Source of the DNA: Modestobacter sp. Leaf380
Lineage (GTDB): Bacteria > Actinomycetota > Actinomycetes > Mycobacteriales > Geodermatophilaceae
DNA length: 64,000 nucleotides
Direction: 5' to 3'
Assembly: GCF_001424485.1 (NCBI RefSeq)
Contig: NZ_LMQC01000020.1
Coordinates: 310,001-374,000, forward strand
Below the pieces are notes generated by a model. It was not told the origin of the DNA and did no database searches. It was given only the letters and a program-made list of their open reading frames with translations. The translations under genes were made by a program, and so were the position numbers. Below are positions 28,906 to 37,621 of this stretch, piece by piece (the stretch's first letter is position 1; the number at the start of each line of letters is the position of its first letter).

Positions 28906-28942
28906 ACAGAGCCCGGCCGGACGACGTCCGACCGGGCTCTGT
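28906..28942 (+). terminator. Hairpin terminator after tRNA-Asn
   Basis: Arms ACAGAGCCCGGCCGGAC and GTCCGACCGGGCTCTGT pair with one mismatch around a GAC loop, 7 bases beyond the tRNA. It probably also serves the convergent esterase gene that ends at 28956. Confidence 0.75.
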
Positions 28943-28955
28943 GCTGTCCGGTCGC

Positions 28956-29846
28956 TCAGGTGCCCGGCAGCAGGTGGGCGCGCAGGAACGCCACGGTCCG
29001 GGCGAGTGCCTCGTCGGCTGCGGCGGGGGTGCCCAGCCACATGTGGTCCGCGCCGGCCAGCAGGTGCAGCTCCACCGGGGCGCCGGCTGCCTCCAGGGCC
29101 CGTGCCAGGGCCACGCTCTGGGTGTGCGGGACCAGCCGGTCGGCGTCCCCGTGCAGGAGCAGGAACGGCGGCGCGGCCGGCGTGACGTGCGTCAGCGGGC
29201 TGGCCTGGGCGGCGAGTGCGGGCACCGTGGCGGGCGGGGCGCCCAGCAGCTGTGCCTCCCGGGTGGTCGGGTCGGTCGGGTCGGCCGGCACGGTCGCCAC
29301 GTCGCTGGGGCCGTACCAGGCGACGACCGCGCCCACCGCGCTCGAGGGGCCGGTGACCCCCACGTCGCCCTCCAGGTCGGGGCCGGCGAGACCCACCATC
29401 GAGGCCAGGTGACCGCCGGCGGACTCGCCCCAGGTGGCGACCCGGTCGGCGTCCAGACCGAGCTCGTCGGCCCGGGACCGCAGCCACCGGACGGCGGCCC
29501 GCACGTCGTGCAGCTGCGCCGGCCACACCGCCTCACCGGACAGCCGGTGGTCCACCGAGGCGACCGCGATGCCGGCGGCCGCGACGACCTCGAAGGGGGA
29601 GGGGGAGGCACCGGCGTAGGCGGGGCCGACCGAGTGCCGGCTGCCCAACCGCCACCCACCGCCGTGCACGAAGGCGACGACCGGCACCGGGCCCGCGGGG
29701 TCGGCCGGGAGCCAGAGGTCCAGCTCCAGGGGCCGCGCCCCGGGCAGGTCCGCGTAGGGCACCCCGGCGAGCACCCGCACCCCGCCCGAGGCGAGCCGGG
29801 CCGGGGGCAGGGCGGCGGCGTGCGCCGGTGGGGGAGCGCCCGTCAC
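28956..29846 (-). CDS. Alpha/beta-hydrolase esterase (HSL/carboxylesterase type)
   Basis: 296 residues. Oxyanion motif HGGGW (about residue 61), nucleophile elbow GESAGG, Asp in HGDADRLV, and the C-terminal His in ADHMW: a complete Ser-Asp-His triad for a hormone-sensitive-lipase-like esterase. No signal peptide. The start overlaps the cupin gene stop by four bases, so the two are one operon and may act on the same small molecule. Confidence 0.85.
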   Translation of the reverse strand: MTGAPPPAHAAALPPARLASGGVRVLAGVPYADLPGARPLELDLWLPADPAGPVPVVAFVHGGGWRLGSRHSVGPAYAGASPSPFEVVAAAGIAVASVDHRLSGEAVWPAQLHDVRAAVRWLRSRADELGLDADRVATWGESAGGHLASMVGLAGPDLEGDVGVTGPSSAVGAVVAWYGPSDVATVPADPTDPTTREAQLLGAPPATVPALAAQASPLTHVTPAAPPFLLLHGDADRLVPHTQSVALARALEAAGAPVELHLLAGADHMWLGTPAAADEALARTVAFLRAHLLPGT

Positions 29847-30409
29847 GACCGCGGCGCCGCGTCGGGCCAGGTGTGCCCGGGGAGGAAGCGCATGGCGTGC
29901 TGCTGCGCCGCGGCCTGCATGCGGGGCAGGTCGGGGACGAACGGCGGCTGGTCGGTGGTGGCGTGGTCGGTGACCTGGCCCATGTGCTGGAAGAACCGCT
30001 CGAACCCGCCGGACAGCACGCCCATCATCCGGGCGGATTCGACCACCTGGTAGGCGTGGGTGAACCCGGCGGGCACGAACCCGAAGTCGCCGGCGCGCAG
30101 CAGCTGGGTCTGCGCGACGCCCTCGGCGTCCTCGAAGAACAACCGGACGGCGCCCTCCAGGACGGAGAACGTCTCGTGGGTGGACTCGTGGGAGTGCGTC
30201 GGGATGACGTCGCCGGCGGGGGACTCGCTGGTGACGATGCCGAACTGGCCGCCCGTCTCGTCCCCGGACAGCAGCACGGTGAACAGGTCACCGAACAGCA
30301 CCGCGTGCTCGCCCTCCCCGCGGCGCAGCACGTAGGGCTGGGGCCGTCCCGGCAGCACGCCCTGCCAGCGCGGTCCGTCGCTGGGGTCGATCAGGTACTC
30401 GAAGCTCAT
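29843..30409 (-). CDS. Cupin, quercetin 2,3-dioxygenase-like
   Basis: 188 residues, one clear cupin core: THSHESTHETFSVLEGAV with the metal His/Glu pattern (HxH...E), then GDFGFVPAGFTHAY. Matches the metal-dependent quercetin-dioxygenase-like group, but the substrate is open. First gene of a two-gene unit with the esterase; an IclR regulator encoded upstream on the same strand could control it. Confidence 0.78.
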   Translation of the reverse strand: MSFEYLIDPSDGPRWQGVLPGRPQPYVLRRGEGEHAVLFGDLFTVLLSGDETGGQFGIVTSESPAGDVIPTHSHESTHETFSVLEGAVRLFFEDAEGVAQTQLLRAGDFGFVPAGFTHAYQVVESARMMGVLSGGFERFFQHMGQVTDHATTDQPPFVPDLPRMQAAAQQHAMRFLPGHTWPDAAPRS

Positions 30410-30504
30410 GGCTGCTGCTCCCGGGTCGGGTCGTCGTCGACACCCCTGAGCATCGGGGACGACGCCCTGTCAGCCCAGCCTGCTGCCATTGGCCGGCACG
30501 GCGG

Positions 30505-31248
30505 TCAGCCGACGCCGATCGACCGCCGCGCACCCAGGCCCCGGGAGACGGCCCGGGCCGCGGTGCGCACGGCGGGCCCGAGCAGCCGGCCCTCGGCGTC
30601 CCCCCGGGGGACGACGACCGACAGGGCGGCCACCACCTGGTCCTCGGCACCGAAGACGGGCGCCGCGACGCTCACCAGCGGCTGTGGCTCACCGCGGTGC
30701 AGCACGTGCAGCCCGGTCCGCCGCACCTCGGCCAGCGTCCGGCGCAGCTCGGACGCCGACACCGCCACCTGCTCCGGTTCGTGCACCAGCGGGCGCCCCA
30801 GCACGTCTTCCTGGACGTCGGCCGGTGCGTGCGCCAGCAGCACCAGGCCGACACCGGTGGAGTGCAGCGGCAGCCGCCCACCGACCTCGTAGAGCACCGG
30901 CAGGGCGTGGTGGGCCGACACCCGCTCGACGAGCAGGGCCTGCTCGCCGTCCCGGACGGCCAACAGCACGTGCTGCCGGGTGACCTCGCCGAGGTCGCCC
31001 AGGTGCGGCATGGCCACGGCCCGCAGGCCCTGTGCGCGGGGGGACAGCGAGGCGACCTCCCACAGCCGCAGCCCGATGGAGAACCGGCCGTCGACACCGC
31101 GCTCCAGCGCGCCCCACGCGGTCAACCGGCCGGCCAGCCGCAGCGTGGAGCTGGTGGGGATGCCCGACCGGCGGGCGAGGTCGCCCAGGGTCAGCGACCG
31201 GTGGTCGGCGTCGAAGGCGTCCAGCAGCCGCAGCGCATGGTCGACCAC
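30505..31248 (-). CDS. IclR-family transcriptional regulator
   Basis: 247 residues. N-terminal winged helix (VVDHALRLLDAFDADHRSL, then LGDLARRSGIPTSSTLRLAG) and the C-terminal effector-binding GAF-like domain (HVLLAVRDGEQALLVERV, GRLPLHSTGVG, VSVAAPVFGAEDQVVAALSV). GTG start at 31248 gives the normal family length. It is upstream of the cupin-esterase unit on the same strand, with 95 bases between, so it is a candidate local regulator. Confidence 0.88.
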   Translation of the reverse strand: MVDHALRLLDAFDADHRSLTLGDLARRSGIPTSSTLRLAGRLTAWGALERGVDGRFSIGLRLWEVASLSPRAQGLRAVAMPHLGDLGEVTRQHVLLAVRDGEQALLVERVSAHHALPVLYEVGGRLPLHSTGVGLVLLAHAPADVQEDVLGRPLVHEPEQVAVSASELRRTLAEVRRTGLHVLHRGEPQPLVSVAAPVFGAEDQVVAALSVVVPRGDAEGRLLGPAVRTAARAVSRGLGARRSIGVG

Positions 31249-31301
31249 GGGCTCGCCGCGCGGTGGCCGGTGGCCGCGTGGCCGTGCCGCGGGCAGGGGG
31301 C

Positions 31302-31832
31302 TCAGAGGGACTTCTCGAACGCGTAGAGCCGGTCCAGCACCGGCATCGCCCGGAGCTCCTCCACGTCGGTGGGCCGCAGCCGGTCGAACAGCGGCGTCCA
31401 CCCCGCGCGCAGGTACAGCTCGCGGGCCTCGGGCTGCAGCGGTCCCGTCGTCAGCGTCATCCGGGTGTACCCGGCGGCTGCGGCCTGCTGCTCCAGCTCG
31501 GTGAGGACCCGGCGGGCCAGGCCGCGGCGGCGGTGGTCGCGGTGGGTCCACATCCGCTTGACCTCCGCCGTCCCGGGGTCCTCGTGGGCCCGGTAGGCGC
31601 CGCCGGCGACGGGTTCGCCGTCCTCGAGCAGGAGCAGGAAGAGCCCGGCCGGTGGGAGGAACTCGGCCGTCGGGTAGCGCTCCATCTCCTGCGCCGCGCT
31701 GCCGAACAGGTCGCCGTAGCGGGCGTCGTACTCGGCGAGCAGGTCGGTGAGCAGCGGTTGGGCGCGCGGGTCGTCGGGGGAGACGACGACGGTGACGATC
31801 GGGTCGTCGGGGGCGGCGGCGGACACGTCCAC
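31302..31832 (-). CDS. GNAT family N-acetyltransferase
   Basis: 176 residues. The acetyl-CoA loop RDHRRRGLARRVLTELE (Q/RxxGxG/A motif), EVKRMWTHRDH before it, and a C-terminal GPLQPEARELYLRAGW typical of GNAT enzymes. The acceptor substrate cannot be named. GTG start. 53 bases upstream of the IclR gene on the same strand. Confidence 0.87.
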   Translation of the reverse strand: MDVSAAAPDDPIVTVVVSPDDPRAQPLLTDLLAEYDARYGDLFGSAAQEMERYPTAEFLPPAGLFLLLLEDGEPVAGGAYRAHEDPGTAEVKRMWTHRDHRRRGLARRVLTELEQQAAAAGYTRMTLTTGPLQPEARELYLRAGWTPLFDRLRPTDVEELRAMPVLDRLYAFEKSL

Positions 31833-31902
31833 CGACGGTAGGCGACGTGATCTGCCGCGGAATCGGTGTTAGTCAGACTGTGTCGCAGGGCACACCAGGA
31901 CC

Positions 31903-32157
31903 GTGGACAGCTACGCAGTCGGGTTCTCCCGACCAGACCGTTGGACGCCGGGCCGACCGGCCGAGAACCGCAGCCCCTGGCACGCCGTCGAGGCGCACCG
32001 CCCCGCGGGCGAGCTCGACGGGGAGGTCGAGCTCGCCGCGTGCGGGGCGATCGTGCAGGTGTGGGGCTCGCAGCGCTGGGAGCGGGTGGGCGCCCGGGAC
32101 AGTGCCTGCCCCGAGTGCCGGCGGATCACCACCCGCCAGCTCAGCCGCGCGAGCTGA
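31903..32157 (+). CDS. Small hypothetical protein with CPEC motif
   Basis: 84 residues. ACGAIVQVW and DSACPECRRIT give three cysteines that could bind zinc. A similar pattern (C...C plus W and CxxC) appears in the 90-residue protein at 56868-57140, so both may belong to one actinobacterial small-protein type. GTG start. Function unknown. Confidence 0.55.
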   Translation: MDSYAVGFSRPDRWTPGRPAENRSPWHAVEAHRPAGELDGEVELAACGAIVQVWGSQRWERVGARDSACPECRRITTRQLSRAS

Positions 32158-32173
32158 CCGCCGGCCGCGGAGG

Positions 32174-33379
32174 TCACTCCCTGCGGGGACGCCGACCGGT
32201 GATCGCCGACAGCCCGGTGACCTCGCGGCCGACGATGAGCGCCTGCACGTGGTCGGTGCCCTCGAAGGTGTAGATCGCCTCGATGTCGGCGTGGTGGCGG
32301 GCGATGTGGTGCTCGAGCAGGATCCCGTCGCCGCCGAACAGGTCGCGTGCATCGGCGATGATCGTGCGGGCCTTCTTGCAGCAGTTCATCTTGGCCAGCG
32401 AGGCCATCGCCGCGGTCATCCGGCCCTCGTCGGCCAGCGTGGACAGCCGCCAGCACATCAGCTGCATGGTCGTGATCTCGGCCAGCATCCGGGCGAGCTT
32501 CTCCTGCACCAGCTGGTAGCCGGCGATCGGCTGGCCGAACTGCTCGCGCTGCAGGGTGTGCGCCAGGGCCAGCTCGTAGGCCGACTGCGCGACGCCCAGC
32601 GCCCGCCAGGCGACGGTGTACCGGGTGCGGTCGAGCACCTGGGAGACGTCCTTGAAGTTGTGGCAGTTCGCCAGCTTGTCCTCCGCGCCGACCCGGACGT
32701 TCTCCAGCGTGATCTCGGCCTGCCACACCGCCCGCAGCGCCGTCTTGCCGGTCATCACCGTGGCGGTGAACCCGGGCGTGCCCTTCTCCACGACGTACCC
32801 GCCGACGTTGCCGTCCTCGTCGCGCGCCCAGATGAGCACGATGTCGGCGATCGACCCGTTGCCGATCCACTTCTTGGCCCCGTTGAGCACGAAGCCTTCG
32901 CCGTCGCGGGTGGCCGTCGTCCCCAGCGCGACGGCGTCCGAGCCGTGGTCGGGCTCGGTGAGGCCGAAGGCGCCGATGGTCTCCATCCGGGCCATGCCCG
33001 GCAGCCAGCGCTCCTTCTGCTCCTCGCTGCCCAGCAGGTCGATCGACTGCATGGCCAGGAAGCTGTGCACGCCGTGGAAGGTGCCCATCGAGCCGTCGGC
33101 CCGCGCCCACTCGGCGGCCACCAGCCCGGCGGCGACGGCGCTCATGCCGGCCGAGCCGTGGCCCTTGACCGTGCCGCCCGCGATGCCCAGGTCGGCGAGC
33201 TTGGGCACCAGGTGCGCCGGGAACTCGGCCCGCTCCCAGTAGTCGTTGATGATCGGGGTGACCTCGGCCGCGCAGAACGCGCGCACCCGGTCCCGGATCT
33301 CCAGGTCACCGGGGTCGATGAGGTCGTCGACGGCGTAGAAGTCGGTGGCGGGGGCGAGGGTGTCGGCGTCGGTGCTCAC
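32174..33379 (-). CDS. Acyl-CoA dehydrogenase, glutaryl-CoA dehydrogenase-like
   Basis: 401 residues, full flavoprotein. Seen: GAFGLTEPDHGSDA (FAD/substrate loop), LNGAKKWIGNGSIADI, QREQFGQPIAGYQLVQEKLA, and near the C-terminus YTFEGTDHVQALIVGREVTG, where the Glu matches the catalytic base of glutaryl-CoA dehydrogenases. GTG start at 33379. Likely role in lysine/tryptophan or dicarboxylate breakdown, by family inference. Divergent from the glycerate kinase gene. Confidence 0.87.
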   Translation of the reverse strand: MSTDADTLAPATDFYAVDDLIDPGDLEIRDRVRAFCAAEVTPIINDYWERAEFPAHLVPKLADLGIAGGTVKGHGSAGMSAVAAGLVAAEWARADGSMGTFHGVHSFLAMQSIDLLGSEEQKERWLPGMARMETIGAFGLTEPDHGSDAVALGTTATRDGEGFVLNGAKKWIGNGSIADIVLIWARDEDGNVGGYVVEKGTPGFTATVMTGKTALRAVWQAEITLENVRVGAEDKLANCHNFKDVSQVLDRTRYTVAWRALGVAQSAYELALAHTLQREQFGQPIAGYQLVQEKLARMLAEITTMQLMCWRLSTLADEGRMTAAMASLAKMNCCKKARTIIADARDLFGGDGILLEHHIARHHADIEAIYTFEGTDHVQALIVGREVTGLSAITGRRPRRE

Positions 33380-33419
33380 GACCTCGGACGCTAGGCCGGT
33401 GTCCGGCATGCTGCTCGTC

Positions 33420-34538
33420 GTGCGCATCGTCATCGCCCCGGACAAGTTCAAGGGCACGCTGGACGCCGACGGCGTGGCCGACGCGATCGCGGCCGGGGTC
33501 GTCCGGGTCCACCCCGACGCCGAGGTGCTGCTGCGCCCGGTCGCCGACGGCGGGGACGGCACGGTGGCCGCGGCGCTGCGCGCGGGCTGGACGCCGCTGG
33601 CCGTCCGGGTCGCCGGTCCCGACGGCGAACCCCGGCAGGCGGTCCTCGCCCTGGACGGCGGCACCGCGCTGGTCGAGCTGGCCACCGCGGCCGGCCTGCA
33701 CCTGGCGCCGCCCGCGCCGCTGACCGCGACCACCCGCGGCGTGGGAGACCTGCTGCTGGCCGCGCTCGAGGCAGGGGCCCGCCGGCTGGTGGTCGGCATC
33801 GGCGGCAGCGCGACCACCGACGCCGGCACCGGGATGCTGACCGCGCTCGGCGTCCGGTTCCTCGACGCGGCCGGCGACGCGCTGCCCCCCGGGGGCGCCG
33901 CGCTCGCCCGGCTCGACCGGGTCGACGTCACGGGCCTGGACCCGCGGCTGGCCGGCGTCGACGTGCTGATCGCCACCGACGTGGACAACCCGCTGACCGG
34001 CCCGCGCGGCGCCGCGGCGGTGTTCGGCCCGCAGAAGGGGGCCACGCCCGACGACGTCGCGGTGCTGGACGCCGCGCTGGCCCGGTTCGCCGCGGTGGTC
34101 CGCCGCGACCTGGGCGTGGAGGTGGACGCCGTGCCCGGCGCCGGGGGAGCGGGCGGGACGGCGGCCGGGGCGCTGGCCGTGCTGGGCGCGCGGGTCACCT
34201 CGGGCGCGGACCTGGTGTGCGACCTGGTGGGCCTGGACGCCGCCCTGGCCGGGGCCGACCTGTGCCTCACCGGCGAGGGCGCGCTGGACGAGCAGACGCT
34301 GTCGGGCAAGGCGCCCGCCGTCGTCGCCCGTCGGGCCGCGGCCGCCGGCGTCCCGTGCGTCGGGATCGCCGGCGTCGTCCGGCTGGCCCCCGCGGAGCTG
34401 GCGGCCGCGGGGTTCGCGGCCGGGCACGCGTTGACCGAGGTCGAGCCGGACGTGGCGGTGTGCCTGGCCGAACCCGCCCGGTTGCTGGCCGACCTGACCG
34501 AGCAGGTGCTCCGGGGCGCCGCGCCGACGATCAGCTGA
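33420..34538 (+). CDS. Glycerate kinase (GlxK/GarK family)
   Basis: 372 residues. Starts RIVIAPDKFKGTL, the hallmark of type II glycerate kinases; RPVADGGDGTV, VGIGGSATTDAGTGML and LTGEGALDEQTLSGKAP follow. Phosphorylates D-glycerate. GTG 33420 gives the canonical N-terminus; ATG 33408 would add four residues. Its last 8 bases overlap the convergent GyrI-like gene. Confidence 0.9.
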   Translation: MRIVIAPDKFKGTLDADGVADAIAAGVVRVHPDAEVLLRPVADGGDGTVAAALRAGWTPLAVRVAGPDGEPRQAVLALDGGTALVELATAAGLHLAPPAPLTATTRGVGDLLLAALEAGARRLVVGIGGSATTDAGTGMLTALGVRFLDAAGDALPPGGAALARLDRVDVTGLDPRLAGVDVLIATDVDNPLTGPRGAAAVFGPQKGATPDDVAVLDAALARFAAVVRRDLGVEVDAVPGAGGAGGTAAGALAVLGARVTSGADLVCDLVGLDAALAGADLCLTGEGALDEQTLSGKAPAVVARRAAAAGVPCVGIAGVVRLAPAELAAAGFAAGHALTEVEPDVAVCLAEPARLLADLTEQVLRGAAPTIS

Positions 34539-35136
34539 CGGGCTGGCGGAGGATGGTGCGCTGCTTCTCCGGGGCGGTGCGGCGGGGGTCGGTCAGGTAG
34601 ACCTCGTGGTGCCTGCCGGACGGCCGGAGCCCGGCGCCGGGCAGCACCTCGTGGTGCAGGCGGTGCAGCACCGGGCCCTCGTCGTCGAAGGGTCCGACGT
34701 GCAGCGTCTGCAGGCATCGCCCCTCCGACAGCACCTCGACCCGGACGTCGTCCAGCCGCTCGGGCGCCTTGGGCCGGGTCCGCTCGACCGCGGCTCCCAC
34801 CTCGTCCGGCCCGAGCCAGTCGGGGACGAGCAGCAGCAGCGTCCACTCCCAGCGCGCCTTGTCCCGGCGCCGGGTGAAGGTGTCCATGTCCTCGGCCCAC
34901 CACAGACCCTCCAGCGGCGGGACGACGTAGTCCCGTCCGGCGGCCTTGCTGGCGAACTTGAGCGCGTACGCCACCGGGTACAGCGCCTGCACCGCGGTGC
35001 CGAAGGCCTCGGTGTTCGGGTCGCCCTGCCCGTCCACGGCCAGGTAGGCGCGGTCGGGGATGGTCAGCGTGCGGAACTCGCCGCGGTGCGCCCGGTAGGT
35101 GTCGTCGTCCTTCGGGTCGACCTTCGGTGCGGTCAC
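34531..35136 (-). CDS. GyrI-like small-molecule-binding domain protein
   Basis: 201 residues. DYVVPPLEGLWWAEDMDTFT, RWEWTLLLLVPDW and CLQTLHVGPFDDEGPVLHRL match stand-alone GyrI-like (SHS2) proteins, which bind or hydrolyse small toxic compounds. No DNA-binding part. GTG start overlaps the stop of the DinB gene, so the two form an operon. Confidence 0.82.
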   Translation of the reverse strand: MTAPKVDPKDDDTYRAHRGEFRTLTIPDRAYLAVDGQGDPNTEAFGTAVQALYPVAYALKFASKAAGRDYVVPPLEGLWWAEDMDTFTRRRDKARWEWTLLLLVPDWLGPDEVGAAVERTRPKAPERLDDVRVEVLSEGRCLQTLHVGPFDDEGPVLHRLHHEVLPGAGLRPSGRHHEVYLTDPRRTAPEKQRTILRQPVS

Positions 35137-35636
35137 ACGGAGAGCAGACCACGGACGTAGGCCGCCTGGCCCGCGTGCTGCAGGTCGTCGGTGACCACGC
35201 TGACCAGCCGTACGCCCAGGGTCACCGGCGGGTCCCAGTCCTCGTCGACGACACGGTCCAGGTCGTCGTCGGACAGCGTGGCCAGGTACGCAGCCGTGGC
35301 CTCGTGCACCGCGGAGTGGTATGCCAGCAGCAGTTCGGCGTCCGCGCGCACCTTCCCGACGTCCTCGGCGTCCATGCCGTAGCCGGTCTCGGCGTCGTCG
35401 AAGGGGAGCCCGAAGCGGGGGGCGAAGCCCTGCGCGGTGTAGACCTGCTCGTTGCCGGCGACCTCGGAGACGTGGTCGTCCTGCACCCGGGTGAGGTGCC
35501 AGACCAGCCAGGCGATCGTGTTCGTGCCCGACGGCGGGGCGGTGGCCAGCTGGTCGGCCGTCAGGCCGTCCAGGGCCCGGGCGACGGCGCCCTCGATGTT
35601 GTCGAAGGCGGCGGCGAGCAGTTCGTCGGTGCGCAT
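35133..35636 (-). CDS. DinB/mycothiol-transferase-like protein
   Basis: 167 residues. Four-helix DinB fold with the metal histidines spread over WLVWHLTRVQDDH, YHSAVHEAT and DDLQHAGQAAYVRG. In actinobacteria such proteins include mycothiol-dependent S-transferases; that assignment is inferred. First gene of the pair with the GyrI-like protein. Confidence 0.82.
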   Translation of the reverse strand: MRTDELLAAAFDNIEGAVARALDGLTADQLATAPPSGTNTIAWLVWHLTRVQDDHVSEVAGNEQVYTAQGFAPRFGLPFDDAETGYGMDAEDVGKVRADAELLLAYHSAVHEATAAYLATLSDDDLDRVVDEDWDPPVTLGVRLVSVVTDDLQHAGQAAYVRGLLSV

Positions 35637-35667
35637 GCGTCCGGGCCTACCCGGGGCGGCGGTGGCG

Positions 35668-36882
35668 TCAACCGCCGAGCAGCTGCCCGCCCTCGGCGAC
35701 CAACCAGACGCCCCCGGCGACCAGGGCGATCACCGCCAGCAGGAGCAGCAGCGTGGGGATCACGACCCACCGGCGCTTGAACCGGAACCGGGGCCTGGCG
35801 GGGGCAGCAGGCCGGCCCGGGGTCGGCGCCGTGAGCTGGTCGGACAGTGCGCGGAGCTTGACCTTGGCGTCGTGGGCGCGGCGGCGCAGGTCGGCTGCGT
35901 CGAAGCGCTGCACCTGGACGCCGGCGGCGGCCTCCGGTGAGCGACGGGGCTCCGGGGCCGGTCGTGCGCCGGGATCGGGGGCCTGTTGCGGGGCTGCCTG
36001 CTGCGGGGCCGCCTCGTGCGCAGGGGCCGACTGCTGTGCGGGTGCCGGCTGTTCCGCGGGGGGAGCAGCGGGGGCCGCCAGGGCGGCGGTGAACGCCGTC
36101 CGGGCCTGACCGGGTGTCGCGCGCTGCTGCGGGTCGCGGGCCAGCATCGCGGCCAGCACCGGCTGCAGCGCCCCCGAGCGCACCATCGGCGCCGGGTGCT
36201 CGGTGACGACGGCGAGCAGGGTGGCCATCGGCTCGCCGCGGTCGAAGGGCGGCCGGCCCTCGGCGGCGGTGTACAGCGTGGCGGCCACCGACCACAGGTC
36301 GTCCTGGGGCTGTGGGTCCTGGCCGGTGGCGCGCTCGGGGGACATGTAGGCCGGCGAGCCCAGGATCATGCCGGTGCTGGTGAGCGTGGAGTCCCCGGTC
36401 GAGGTGGCGATGCCGAAGTCGGTGAGGTGCGCGCGGCCGGCGTCGTCGACGAGCACGTTGGCCGGTTTGACGTCGCGGTGCACGATGCCCGCGCGGTGGG
36501 CGGCGGCGACGGCGTCCAGCAGGTCCAGGCCGATCCTGGCGACCAGGTCCACCCGCAGCGGCCCGTGCTCCTCGACCAGCTGCAGCAGTGTGCGGGAGCG
36601 GACGTGCTCCATCACCAGCCAGGGCTTGCCGTCCTCCTCCACCACGTCGTGCACGGTGGTGACGGCGGGGTGGTCCAGGCGGGCGGCGGCGCGGGCCTCG
36701 CGGAACGTGCGCTCGCGCAGGACGGCCCGCTCGGCCTCGGAGACGTCGCTGCCGAAGGTGATCTCCTTGACCGCGACCTCGCGGCCCAGCAGCTGGTCGT
36801 GCGCCAGCCACACGACGCCCATCCCGCCCCGGCCGATCTCGTCGCGCAGCTGGTAGCGACCTGCCAGCACCCGCGACTCCAC
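35668..36882 (-). CDS. Ser/Thr protein kinase with C-terminal membrane anchor
   Basis: 404 residues. Kinase domain about 1-265: IGRGGMGVVWLAHD, VAVKEITF, HRDVKPANVL, DFG and YMSPERA. A Pro/Ala/Gln-rich stretch (about 270-330) precedes a single hydrophobic helix at the extreme C-terminus (VVIPTLLLLLAVIALVAGGV), with only a short tail beyond, so unlike the two kinases at 15-18 kb it has no outer sensor domain. Confidence 0.9.
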   Translation of the reverse strand: MESRVLAGRYQLRDEIGRGGMGVVWLAHDQLLGREVAVKEITFGSDVSEAERAVLRERTFREARAAARLDHPAVTTVHDVVEEDGKPWLVMEHVRSRTLLQLVEEHGPLRVDLVARIGLDLLDAVAAAHRAGIVHRDVKPANVLVDDAGRAHLTDFGIATSTGDSTLTSTGMILGSPAYMSPERATGQDPQPQDDLWSVAATLYTAAEGRPPFDRGEPMATLLAVVTEHPAPMVRSGALQPVLAAMLARDPQQRATPGQARTAFTAALAAPAAPPAEQPAPAQQSAPAHEAAPQQAAPQQAPDPGARPAPEPRRSPEAAAGVQVQRFDAADLRRRAHDAKVKLRALSDQLTAPTPGRPAAPARPRFRFKRRWVVIPTLLLLLAVIALVAGGVWLVAEGGQLLGG

Positions 36883-36926
36883 GGCAGGAAGCTACGCGGG
36901 CCGGGGCGCCGGGGCAGGTCGGGAGC

Positions 36927-37034
36927 TCAGTCGGTCTCGGGGTCGCTCTGCTCCTCGAGGTCCTGGGCCTGCACCTCGGTCTCCTGCTCCAGGGCGATGT
37001 CGCGGGGCTGTGGCTGGTCCTGCGGTGCGGTCAT
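36927..37034 (-). CDS. Possible small acidic protein, 35 residues
   Basis: Reads MTAPQDQPQPRDIALEQETE and continues VQAQDLEEQSDPETD. Highly acidic and Gln-rich, no hydrophobic segment. It fills the gap between the kinase and the gamma-carbonic-anhydrase gene, with a weak GGGG ribosome site. No homologue comes to mind; it is listed because frame and codon use look coding. Confidence 0.35.
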   Translation of the reverse strand: MTAPQDQPQPRDIALEQETEVQAQDLEEQSDPETD

Positions 37035-37090
37035 GTCCCCGACTGTGCCCCGGGTCACCGGCGTCCGCGAGCTGTGTGAGGCTGCGCGGC

Positions 37091-37615
37091 ATGCCGATGT
37101 TCTCCTTCGAGGGCAAGCACCCGCAGGTGCACCCCGACGCCTGGATCGCTCCGACCGCGACGCTGGTGGGGGACGTGACCGTGGAGGCGCACGCCTCGGT
37201 CTGGTACGGCGTGGTGTTGCGCGCGGACTTCGGCGCGATCGTCGTCCGCGAGGGGGCCAACATCCAGGACAACTCGGTCCTGCACGGGGGAGAGGACCCG
37301 GTCACCGAGATCGGCCCCGGCGCGACCGTCGGCCACCTGTGCGTGGTGCACGGCTGCGTCGTCGGCGCCGAGGCGCTGATCGGCAACGGCACGACCGTGC
37401 AGGACGGCGCCCGGATCGGGGCCCGCGCCCTCGTCGGCGCCGGGTCGCTGGTGCCCCCGGGGATGGTCGTTCCCGACGAGGTGCTCGCCCTCGGGGCGCC
37501 GGCCCGGGTGCGCGGGCCGCTCACGGCCGGCGCCGCGCAGTGGGTGGACGGGAACCCCGCGATCTACCAGGAGCTGGCCCGGCGGCACGCCGCCGGGATC
37601 GTCGCGCTGGACTGA
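37091..37615 (+). CDS. Gamma-carbonic anhydrase family protein
   Basis: 174 residues. Left-handed beta-helix made of hexapeptide repeats (VGDVTV, ASVWYG, ANIQDN, ATVGHL, CVVGAE, TTVQDG, ARALVGAG). The metal-type residues appear in QDNSVLHG and GHLCVVHG (three His). Family members are carbonic anhydrases or relatives such as PaaY/YrdA. ATG at 37091. Confidence 0.87.
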   Translation: MPMFSFEGKHPQVHPDAWIAPTATLVGDVTVEAHASVWYGVVLRADFGAIVVREGANIQDNSVLHGGEDPVTEIGPGATVGHLCVVHGCVVGAEALIGNGTTVQDGARIGARALVGAGSLVPPGMVVPDEVLALGAPARVRGPLTAGAAQWVDGNPAIYQELARRHAAGIVALD

Positions 37616-37621
37616 ACCCGC

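Noticed and set aside
31860-31900. Second att-like or tRNA fragment near the GNAT gene
   Set aside because: No tRNA-like arms or match to the 43-bp core.
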